Under the pieces are notes generated by a model. That model was not told the origin of the DNA. It saw only the letters and a list, made by a program, of their open reading frames with translations, and did not search any database. The translations under genes were made by a program, and so were the position numbers. Shown here in pieces: positions 16,513 to 25,000 of a stretch of 50,268 nt of DNA. Within the stretch, counting starts at the first letter, position 1; each line of letters begins with the position of its first letter. Source of the stretch: Nostoc sp. LPT (GTDB taxonomy: Bacteria; Cyanobacteriota; Cyanobacteriia; Cyanobacteriales; Nostocaceae); assembly GCF_017115165.1 (NCBI RefSeq), contig NZ_JABXKF010000054.1, positions 1 through 50,268 on the forward strand, read 5' to 3'.

Positions 16513-17829
16513 TTAATTCCTTGGTGTACGTCGATTTCTCAGAAAATCAGGTATATCTAATCCAGGTTTTTCTTTTGGTTCTGGAATTGGAGTTGGAGTT
16601 GAACTTGGAGTTGGAGTTGAGGTTGGGGGATTAACTGTCGGTTGCTGTGTTGTTGGACGCTTCGAGGTATTAGGTGCTACTCGAACGTTAGCCACGCTTT
16701 GTTGTACCGCAGCTTGCACTTCACCTGTAAATCCGGTGGCAATTACAGTAATTCTTACCTCACCTTGGAGCCTGTCATCAATTACAGCCCCAAAAATAAT
16801 ATTGGCGTTGGGATCAACTACCTCATAGATTGCTTCTGCGGCTGCATTCACTTCATGCAAAGTCAGGTCAGTACCACCTGTGATATTAAATACAACTCCT
16901 CTAGCGCCTTCAATAGAACACTCTAGTAATGGTGAAGAAATAGCTGCGATCGCAGCTTCTCTAGCTCTAGATTTTCCAGAGCTAACGCCAATTCCCATCA
17001 ATGCCGATCCCGCATCTGCCATCACAGCTCGGACATCAGCAAAGTCAACGTTTACCAAACCGGGGATCGTGATGATATCAGAAATACCTTGCACCCCTTG
17101 ACGCAGCACATCATCTGCATAGCGAAAAGCTTCTTGCACAGGCGTTTGTTCGGGGATCACTTCCAGCAGTTTGTTGTTGGGGATAATGATCAATGTATCT
17201 ACTCTACTTTTTAGTCCTTCAATACCTTGTTCCGCTTGGCTAGTGCGACGGCGTCCCTCAAAAACAAATGGACGTGTGACTACACCAACAGTGAGAGCGC
17301 CCATTTCTTTGGCCACTTCTGCCACGATTGGTGCTGCACCCGTCCCAGTACCACCCCCCATACCAGCAGTGATAAATACTAAATCTGCACCCTCTAAAGC
17401 TGTAGCAATTTCGTCTCGTGATTCCTCAGCTGCCTTTTGACCGATAGCAGGATTACCACCTGCTCCTAAACCCCGTGTTAGCTTCTGCCCAATTTGCAAT
17501 CGACTTGGAGCGCCAGCTAAGGTAAGAGCTTGAGCATCAGTGTTAATTGACCAAAACTCTACCCCAGAGACATCAGACTCGATCATGCGGTTAACAGCAT
17601 TGCCACCACCACCACCGACACCAATCACTTTAATGTTGGCGACCCGACCAGGAACAATCTCGCCAATTCGGCTATTTTCCGGAGAAATTTTCTTATTATC
17701 GTGATTTTGCCCGAAGTTCAGTCCAGAGTTATTAAAGGGATTGGTCGAGTTAACTGCCAGAGAGAACCCCGGCTGTCCCGTAGATTGGGAATTTTTATAG
17801 TTAAGTCCTTGGTTATTATCAAGTGTCAT
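16513..17829 (-). CDS. ftsZ: Cell division protein FtsZ
   Basis: A tubulin-like GTPase that forms the division ring. 438 residues. The N-terminal 60 residues are a variable Asn/Gly-rich extension as in other Nostocales. The GTP-binding core has [17 protein letters not shown] and the tubulin signature GGGTGTG at 158-164; NTDAQAL and IPNNKLLE are also typical. A Pro/Thr-rich linker leads to the C-terminal conserved peptide [12 protein letters not shown], which binds ZipN/SepF-type partners. The start ATG at 17829 gives [13 protein letters not shown]. It lies downstream of ftsQ on the same strand but separated by about 1.1 kb with two small unknown frames. Confidence 0.97.
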   Translation of the reverse strand: MTLDNNQGLNYKNSQSTGQPGFSLAVNSTNPFNNSGLNFGQNHDNKKISPENSRIGEIVPGRVANIKVIGVGGGGGNAVNRMIESDVSGVEFWSINTDAQALTLAGAPSRLQIGQKLTRGLGAGGNPAIGQKAAEESRDEIATALEGADLVFITAGMGGGTGTGAAPIVAEVAKEMGALTVGVVTRPFVFEGRRRTSQAEQGIEGLKSRVDTLIIIPNNKLLEVIPEQTPVQEAFRYADDVLRQGVQGISDIITIPGLVNVDFADVRAVMADAGSALMGIGVSSGKSRAREAAIAAISSPLLECSIEGARGVVFNITGGTDLTLHEVNAAAEAIYEVVDPNANIIFGAVIDDRLQGEVRITVIATGFTGEVQAAVQQSVANVRVAPNTSKRPTTQQPTVNPPTSTPTPSSTPTPIPEPKEKPGLDIPDFLRNRRTPRN

Positions 17830-17889
17830 TGGATTTGTGAAAGGGTAGATAAACGACTTTTTCAGGTGTTATTCACCTAAGAGTCAACT

Positions 17890-18177
17890 TTAGTTTGACA
17901 ATGCCACAATACTATGGCGTTGTTCTTTATTGTTTTCACTACTGCCAAGCCTAACAGAATTGGCAGTGCGAAAATTTGCTATGGGATAAGCTTTTAACAC
18001 AGCCGATCGCACAGCCAATTCTAGAGAAGTATACCTATATTTATCTAAAACTGACCTGTATAACTTCAACCAGACATTAATCTCTTGATTATTCTCAGCA
18101 GAGGGTATAACTTGTAAAGACACACTACAGCGTATCTTCTCTGCCTCAATAATAATATTGTTAATAGGTTTCACCAT
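17890..18177 (-). CDS. Small hypothetical protein upstream of ftsZ
   Basis: From the ATG at 18177 the frame encodes 95 residues, MVKPINNIIIEAEKIRCSVS and onward. The alternating strand-like first third and the amphipathic segment WLKLYRSVLDKYRYTSLELAVRSAV look like a folded protein rather than noise. A TTG at 18204 is also open. No family is recognised. It is the gene immediately upstream of ftsZ, 60 bases away, on the same strand, so it could share the ftsZ transcript. It may be a lineage-specific gene. Confidence 0.5.
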   Translation of the reverse strand: MVKPINNIIIEAEKIRCSVSLQVIPSAENNQEINVWLKLYRSVLDKYRYTSLELAVRSAVLKAYPIANFRTANSVRLGSSENNKEQRHSIVALSN

Positions 18178-18467
18178 TGGGGATGATTGCAACTTTAGAC
18201 ACAAAATTTACCTTCTACTTACTTATTCTTAAGGTTAAACTAAGCAAGAATTTACTTGTCAGACTATACCTGATTAATTTGTTGTTTGGGTGGTCTCAAT
18301 GGACACTTTCTTGGAGCAATAGTCTATCCTACAAGAACCCTGACTAGTGCGGCCAACAAATCAAGATTTCCTAAGAGATTTCGTCACCTAATAGGAATTA
18401 CAGCACAGAGCAGTCTAAACTTATTGGCCAAAAGTAATGCTTACGCAACTTTGGGTGGCATTTTTCG

Positions 18468-18746
18468 TTACAGATTGAAACTTCGGTAAACTGTCTTTGG
18501 AAGTATCCTCAACAGACCAAAGTCAGAGCCTTTTTGCCTCTGCACTTGAATGGCGGCGTAAACCCTTCTCATTAGTGCCCTCTGCTCACGAGTCTGAATC
18601 TGAATGAAAAGCTCAAGCAACTTTCTCTTTTTTGCACTGGGTTTAGTCAAAGAATGTATGGGCAGAATGCGTTTTGCACGCCATAGACCATCATTAGATT
18701 GTCTGACATCTTGCACCCTACTATTAGATGTTAGGGTAACAATCAA
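18468..18746 (-). CDS. Possible small hypothetical protein, ftsQ-ftsZ interval
   Basis: A 92-residue basic frame starting at a TTG with GGGAG about ten bases upstream. The amino acid text (GLWRAKRILPIHSLTKPSAK, LLELFIQIQTREQRALMRRV) reads like a real basic protein, and coding character seems to continue upstream without a good start codon, so the gene may be truncated at its 5' end. No family is recognised. It could be a relic of a gene inserted between ftsQ and ftsZ. Confidence 0.35.
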   Translation of the reverse strand: MIVTLTSNSRVQDVRQSNDGLWRAKRILPIHSLTKPSAKKRKLLELFIQIQTREQRALMRRVYAAIQVQRQKGSDFGLLRILPKTVYRSFNL

Positions 18747-18910
18747 GGGTCTGTTACTCCCAATGGAGATTTTATTATTGATCTTCTCATTTTAATTAGA
18801 AGTTAATGCCGATTTTCGTGCGATTTGCTGGAAAACTGAAAATAATAAATATATTTATCATCAGCATAAAGCTTCTTAATTTACTAGGAGCTATCAAAAC
18901 AATAAACACG

Positions 18911-19744
18911 CTAGATGTTTTTAGGAATTTTGGCAGTTAATTTTTGGTCTTTTTGGTTCATTTGTACTAATGGAAAATCGGGATTTTTTAGATCAATATA
19001 CTCTATTTGACTGGAATTAAATTTTGTTGTTAAATGGCGCATTTGGGCAAGTACCTTAATTTGTTCAGATAACTGGGGGCCTGGCACACCGAGATGCACG
19101 TTTCCTAATTCTGTTTTCAAAATTAAATTTGTTGGATTTTGGCAATCAATTTCTATAACTTTCACGGGACTTTGGCTCACAGCTTCATGGAGTTGAGTCC
19201 AGTAAAGGCAGTATTGATTTGGCGAACCAATTACTCTGAGATTGGGTAATTTTTTAGTGGGATTGAGTAATGTATATTTTTCTAAAGGCATCCAGGCCCC
19301 ACTTGCATCTAGTAAGCCGATTGTTACTTTTTTGTTGCCACGTGTTTGAGTTACCGCTACAGGTACTCGTTCTTGGATTTCAATGATTAATCCAGGAGGA
19401 AACAGGCGTCGTCTGACGATCGCTTGGGCAATAGTTGGTTGTTTCTTCAAAGAGTTAGCGATCGCTGACGGTTCAATCCGCCATAAAGACTGAGGGTAAG
19501 ACAGCACCAACAATGACTGAGTTGTTTGATCCGACAGCAATTTATTGCCTGATTTCATCACTATTTGTTTGGGAGCCTTTAGCATCCACACTGGTTGGAC
19601 TGCCACCCACAACAATCCACCCGCCAAACCAGTAATGGCAAAGGTTCGCCAAATAGCTTGAATAATTCTCATCCGACGCTGCCGACGCAATTTCTGACGA
19701 CGCTGGGCTAGATGCGTGCGGGAAACTGATATTATGCCAGCCAT
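18911..19744 (-). CDS. ftsQ: Cell division protein FtsQ
   Basis: 277 residues: a basic cytoplasmic tail (RTHLAQRRQKLRRQRRMRI), one membrane helix at about 31-50 (IWRTFAITGLAGGLLWVAV), then a POTRA-like domain (IVMKSGNKLLSDQ, SLKKQPTIAQAIVRRRLFPP, IEIQERVPVAV) and the FtsQ beta domain. FtsQ links early and late divisome proteins in the periplasmic space. Start ATG at 19744. The position upstream of ftsZ on the same strand is the usual dcw order. Confidence 0.9.
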   Translation of the reverse strand: MAGIISVSRTHLAQRRQKLRRQRRMRIIQAIWRTFAITGLAGGLLWVAVQPVWMLKAPKQIVMKSGNKLLSDQTTQSLLVLSYPQSLWRIEPSAIANSLKKQPTIAQAIVRRRLFPPGLIIEIQERVPVAVTQTRGNKKVTIGLLDASGAWMPLEKYTLLNPTKKLPNLRVIGSPNQYCLYWTQLHEAVSQSPVKVIEIDCQNPTNLILKTELGNVHLGVPGPQLSEQIKVLAQMRHLTTKFNSSQIEYIDLKNPDFPLVQMNQKDQKLTAKIPKNI

Positions 19745-20295
19745 TCACACCCCTTTTTGCTTGCAGTCTAAATTCCTTGACAAGCTCATATCATTAATTT
19801 TAGTAAACACTGTTGGCATCTTTTAGCCGCTCTCCTCAAGACTTTTTTTATTTTTAGTAACACTTTACAGTAACTACACAAGGATTATGGCGCTAGTCAT
19901 TATTCCTATTAAAGTTTACGGTGTCCAGTTTTAACTGACTGTAGTCTTTTTGACAAGTTATTTTTGAAGATTTTTCCTTAAAGATTACAAAATATTAATT
20001 GAGATGTATGAGATTTTGCCTTCTTGACAAATATAAGGTGAAATGATACACAAGTATTCCTGGATCTCTGTATACCTTGCTATAATTCATACTAGTTAGA
20101 CTCATTAGCTATCCAAACTGAGGATCATGAAATTTTGTAGCTTTTTTTACTTACTTCTTAAACCATATAATTTTATGGCAGGCCAAACAGAAGCGAAAGA
20201 TTGTCAAAACTTCAATAGCAGGTGTAAAAAAGACAGATATGCTTAAAGACTGAGGGGTCAAATGGTACGAATAAAAGATGAAATCCTTGCCAGGT

Positions 20296-20425
20296 AGGGG
20301 TATAGGGATAGGGTGTAGGTTCGGAAAAAATCAAGAAAAGTAAAAATAAGTGCGAACATAAATAAATTTCTTTGCTACGCAATGGCGCGAATGTCACTAT
20401 ACCCCACACCCTACACCCCACACCC
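20296..20425. repeat. Inverted short-repeat tract (GGGTGTAGG / CCTACACCC)
   Basis: The left side has GGGGTATAGGGATAGGGTG and the right side has ACCCTACACCCCACACCC, about 60 bases apart, making a long imperfect inverted repeat. It is of the same kind as the other heptamer-like spacers of this window. Confidence 0.65.
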
Positions 20426-20558
20426 AAAAGCTTTGCAGATAATGGGTTTGCATTATCTTAGTGCCATTCGCTATTAGGGTCAATTAAATCTCTAACATAC
20501 TACTGACAGTAATCTGGCAACAAGTGCTGTCTTTTGCAAGACACTACCACCTTGCGAG

Positions 20559-20592
20559 TTAATCCTGTGTCTACATCCTAGATCAGGATTAA
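20559..20592 (+). promoter_or_regulatory. Inverted repeat upstream of the second ATPase gene
   Basis: TTAATCCTG (20559-20567) and CAGGATTAA (20584-20592) form a perfect 9-bp dyad with a 16-base spacer, ending 49 bases before the ATG. A TATAAA-like box (20596-20601) follows directly. It could be an operator overlapping the promoter; there is no T tract for termination. Confidence 0.45.
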
Positions 20593-20641
20593 TTGTATAA
20601 AAAATCCAAACTAAACTGCATCTACATAAACCTCTACATAC

Positions 20642-21973
20642 ATGAAAACGACATTAAATTTGTCACGTTTTTATAAAGCATGTAACCCTAGCTACACGCT
20701 AAATATAAGTAACGTACTAGATCGGCAGTATTACATAGATTTTGCTGATGTACGTGGTTGCAAGATTGTCGAAGAATTGCAACGGACTATTATTCGGATT
20801 TCTCCTGACGAGCCAACCTGTCAGTTATTTACGGGTCATATCGGCTGCGGTAAGTCAACGGAATTGCAGCGCCTCAAGACAGAACTAGAATTGGCGGGAT
20901 TTCATGTGGTTTATTTTGAGTCCAGTCAAGACCTAGACATGGCGGATATTGATATCAGCGATATTTTGCTGAGTGTAGCCCGTCAAGTCAGTGCCAGTTT
21001 AGAAGGCATTGGCATCAAACTTAAACCTGGTTATTTTACTAATTTGTTTAAAGAAGTAGGCGATTTTTTGCAAAGCCCCATAGAGCTTTCTGGACAAGCA
21101 GAGTTGTCCTTGGGTATTGCCAAAATTACTGCCAAAACTAAAGATAGCAACCAGATGCGGAATCAACTGAGGCAATATCTGGAACCACGAACCAATAGTA
21201 TTTTGCAAGCGATTAACGAAGAAATTTTAGAAAAGGCTGTTGAACAGCTAAAGCTAAGGGGTCAAAAAGGACTGGTAGTGATTGTAGATAATTTGGATCG
21301 AGTCGATATGCGTCCCTTAGCATCCGGGCGATCGCAACCAGAATATCTCTTCATTGACCGAGGCGAACAGTTACGCCGACTTAAATGCCACCTAGTTTAC
21401 ACAATTCCCCTAACGTTAATTTTCTCCAATGAGTATGAGACACTGAAAAATCGTCTGGGGGGAGGAATTGCACCAAAAGTACTACCGATGGTATTAGTGC
21501 GGCAAAGAGATGGCAGTGACTACGAACCAGGAATGTCACTAGTGCGCCAGTTAGTTCTAGCTAGAGCTTTTCCAGAAGTTCCTTTGAATAGCAGACTGTT
21601 ATTAATTACAGAATTATTCGATCACTCCCAAACCTTGGATCGTCTATGTCGTGTTAGCGGTGGTCACATTCGTAACTTATTGGGCTTACTTTATAGTTGC
21701 CTGCAACGACAAGATCCGCCTTTTTCTAGGGATTGCTTAGAAGCAGTGATTAAGGATTATCGCGACGATCTGCTATTAGCTATTGATGAATCCCAGTGGG
21801 AATTATTGTTTGAAGTAGTACAGCAGCAGAGAGTTAAAGGTGAGTCTGACTATCAGAGCTTGCTAAGAAGTATGTATTTGTTTGAATATCGCGATCCTGT
21901 GGGGCGCTGGTTTGGCATCAGTCCAGCCTTAGCAGAAACAGAAAAAGTTTTGGCTTGGCAACAAAATAAGTAA
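20642..21973 (+). CDS. AAA/STAND-like P-loop ATPase, module copy B
   Basis: 443 residues, a paralogue of the protein at 8840. Walker A is GHIGCGKST at 65-73, Walker B is LVVIVDNLDR at 211-220. Shared features include FADVRGCKIVEELQ matching VDCQDVRGDADIEQEL, HLVYTIPLTLIF, VLPMVLV, the SGGHIRNLLGL helix and the ending WFGISPAL. The ATG at 20642 is the only sensible start. It is followed after 105 bases (or 42, depending on the partner start) by the STAND-WD40 gene on the same strand. The family role is unknown to me; the fold suggests an ATP-driven switch that works with its downstream partner. Confidence 0.85.
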   Translation: MKTTLNLSRFYKACNPSYTLNISNVLDRQYYIDFADVRGCKIVEELQRTIIRISPDEPTCQLFTGHIGCGKSTELQRLKTELELAGFHVVYFESSQDLDMADIDISDILLSVARQVSASLEGIGIKLKPGYFTNLFKEVGDFLQSPIELSGQAELSLGIAKITAKTKDSNQMRNQLRQYLEPRTNSILQAINEEILEKAVEQLKLRGQKGLVVIVDNLDRVDMRPLASGRSQPEYLFIDRGEQLRRLKCHLVYTIPLTLIFSNEYETLKNRLGGGIAPKVLPMVLVRQRDGSDYEPGMSLVRQLVLARAFPEVPLNSRLLLITELFDHSQTLDRLCRVSGGHIRNLLGLLYSCLQRQDPPFSRDCLEAVIKDYRDDLLLAIDESQWELLFEVVQQQRVKGESDYQSLLRSMYLFEYRDPVGRWFGISPALAETEKVLAWQQNK

Positions 21974-22003
21974 CAGTCAATTGTCATTTGTCATTGGTCA
22001 TTT

Positions 22004-22090
22004 GTTAGTGAACTAATGACCAATGCCCCATATCCAATGCTCAATGCCCCATATCCAATGCCTAATGCCCCATATCCAATGACTAATGAC
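22004..22090. repeat. Short tandem repeats between the ATPase and its STAND partner
   Basis: Three copies of a 21-bp unit of the type AATGCCCCATATCCAATGC run from about 22022 to 22083, flanked by GACCAATG/TCATTGGTC heptamer pieces. The unit is open in the partner's frame and would encode NAPYPM repeats if translation began at 22016. Confidence 0.8.
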
Positions 22091-25000
22091 AAACAGCTAC
22101 GCGTCTACAGCAAAGAAAATCAGCATACTTTGCAAAGACTGATTAGAGCGATCGCACTTTCTGAAGGTCAATTTGCTTTGATTTTAGTTCGATGCAACTA
22201 TGGGCGATTACGTGAGCAAATGTTAGAAAATATTCGCTCGAACACCAAAGAAATTAATATCAGAGAAATCGTTCTCAATCCATCAACTACTTCTTTACAC
22301 AGCACAATAATCTCAGACCTATCTTTAGATAATCCTGCCGTCCTTACAGACTCTTTACCCTCTGCTGTAATGATTTTTGGTATTGAGTCAACTACCGACC
22401 TAGAAAACTTACTTACAGGTGTCAACCAAGCACGAGATATCTATGCTGCTACTTTTCCATTTCCAGTGGTGTTGTGGCTACAGGATGATGTAGCATCATT
22501 GCTTTCAAGATTAGCGCCTGATTTCAAAAGCTGGGCTGCAACCACTATTAAATTTGAAATGGCCAAAGCAGATTTAATTGCTTTGATCTCTCAAGAGGAA
22601 GAATCTCTATTTGATAAAGTTTTAGAAGCAGGTGCTGAAACGTTTTTATCTAACGCCTTCCTAGATTTAGATCCTAAGTCGCAACACCGCCACGAAATAG
22701 AATCAGCCCGTAATGATTTACTACGCCTGTATGGCCTTAAATTAACACCAGGATTAGAAGCTAGTTTAGAATTTGTGTTGGGGCGAGATAAATACGCCAA
22801 CGATCAAATTAATGGTGCTTTAGCCAATTATCAAAGAAGCCTAGCATTATGGCAGCAGGAAGCGAGGAGAGTAGCAGAGTGGGAGAATAATTCTTCTTTG
22901 CCTCTGTTATGTCCTCAACCTATGCCCCCCTCATATTTACTCAAGCAAGCAATAGTACTATTCCACCTGGGGCTTTGTTATCACCGAATGGCAGACTTAT
23001 ACCAGAATACTAGTAGTTATTGCGAACATGCTCTGTCGTGGTTTAAACAATGCTTGGAGCTATTGGAGGAGGTACAAAGAGAAGATTTAGTTGCTAAATT
23101 CATTTTGCCTGCTTGTGAAATGCTGCAACGTCTACAAGCCTGGGATGACTTAAAAGAATTAGCTCAAAAGTCATTACACTTACATAAAACTTATGGAACT
23201 CCCGCACAAGTTGCTCAAAATTATGGTTTTTTGGCAAATGTAGCGGCTTCAGAATCGAATTGGGTACTGGCTCATGAATTAGCAAATACAGCACTTTCTA
23301 TCTCCGAAGAAGTAACACAAGTTTCTCTGCGAGACGCTTTGCAAAGACGACGACAAGAAAGTTGGTATCTTCTGTTGTTAGCACGCACACAACGGCATTT
23401 GGGTGAGTGCGAGGAAGCTATCAATAACTTGGAATGGGCGAGGGTAGTTTGTGAGCTACAACATCAGCCATTACTTTACTTAGAGATTTTAGAGGAACTG
23501 CGATCGCTTTACTTTTTTGAGTGTCATAACTATACAGAAGCCTTTAAGCTGAAGCAAGAAAAAATTAAAATAGAACATCAGTATGGCTTTCGTGCCTTTA
23601 TCGGAGCAAGTCAATTACAGCCACAACGCCCCAGAATTAACCCAGTACTAGAACCTCACAAAATACCGTTTATTCCTGAAGAAATTGCTCAAGAAATATC
23701 TGCTTCTGGACGGCAACAAGATGTCAATCGCTTCATTGAAAGAATTGCCCGTGCTGACTACAAACTCACAGTTATTTATGGACCATCTGGTGTAGGTAAA
23801 AGTTCAATTCTCAAAGCTGGTTTAGTTCCAGCACTCAAGGGAAAAGTTATCGGTGAACGCATTCCTATACCGATTGTTTTGTCTGTTTATACTGATTGGA
23901 TAACAATCTTGAGCAGCAGTATCAACCAAGCGCTAGCATACACGGGAATATCGGTTAATATTGACTCTACACCCACCATTATACTAGAAAGAATTCGGTT
24001 AGCGTGTGAGCGCAATTATACGATAGTTATCATATTAGACCAGTTTGAAGAATTTTTCTTTGTTAGTAATCCTCCTACACAAAGAATAGAATTTTATAAA
24101 TTTTTTAGTGAATGTTTAAACATTTTTTATGTAAAAATTATTCTTTCTTTACGAGAAGATTACTTACATCATTTATTAGAATTTGAACGTTTGAGTCAGA
24201 AAAATAGTACTGGCTTATATGATTTAGGAGTAATTAATAAAAATATTCTTGATAAGGATATTCGCTACTATTTAGGAAAATTCTCTAGCCGAGATGCCAA
24301 AGCCATAATTCACAGTCTTACTCAACGTTCACATTATGAACTAAGTGAGGAATTAATTAACCGATTAGTTCAGGATTTGACAGGAGAACTAGACGAAGTA
24401 CATCCAATTGAATTACAAATAGTCGGTGCTCAACTACAAATAGAAAATATTACGACACTTGCAGAATATAAGCTTTGTGGTGGCTCGGCAAAATTGGTGG
24501 AACGCTGGTTAGGGGAAGTTATCAAAGACTGTGGTCAGGAGAACGAAGAGTTAAGTTGGAAATTATTATTTGAGTTAACAGATGAAAAGGGGACGCGACC
24601 GTTAAAAACCAAAGCTGATTTAGCGGCTGCATTAGTGAATAATTATGATATAGATACAATCTCAAGCTTTGACCAAGTTGGAGAACTGATTTTAGAAATC
24701 TTGGTGGGTTCAGGCTTGGTATTGCGAGTCAGAGAAGAGTTAGGCGATCGCTACCAGTTGGTTCACGATTATTTAGTTGAACCAATTCGCCAAAAGAACA
24801 ACTATGGTATGCTCGCCGAATTAGAAAAAATCAAACTTGAAAAAACTAGAGCGGAAGCAGCCCAACAAGTTAGTCAAAAGCAACTCAATTTGGTATTGCA
24901 ACGACGACTGCGGGAAGCACGGGTAGCAGGTGCAATCCTAGCAATTATGGGGGGAACAATAGCAGTGTTATGGTGGCAAGCCGACTTACAAAAAAGAGCA

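Larger units (their letters stand above)
19745..20641. other. 897-bp divergent spacer between ftsQ and the second ATPase gene
   Basis: Holds the promoter regions of both divergent genes. Seen in it: a GGGTGT/ACACCC-rich inverted repeat (20296-20425), a 9-bp inverted repeat at 20559-20592 and AT-rich DNA. A 39-codon frame at 20126 and a 71-codon minus frame at 20212-20427 have no support as genes. Confidence 0.6.

Noticed and set aside
20126..20245. 39-codon plus frame starting MKFCSFFYLLLKPYNF
   Set aside because: Short, with no ribosome binding site and no conservation evidence available; not strong enough to call.
20212..20427. 71-codon minus frame between ftsQ and the ATPase gene
   Set aside because: Runs through the GGGTGT/ACACCC repeat tract; composition is repeat-driven.
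22016..22078. Translation start of the STAND gene at 22016
   Set aside because: The 21 extra residues are encoded by intergenic short repeats; the partner A N-terminus aligns best with a start at 22079.
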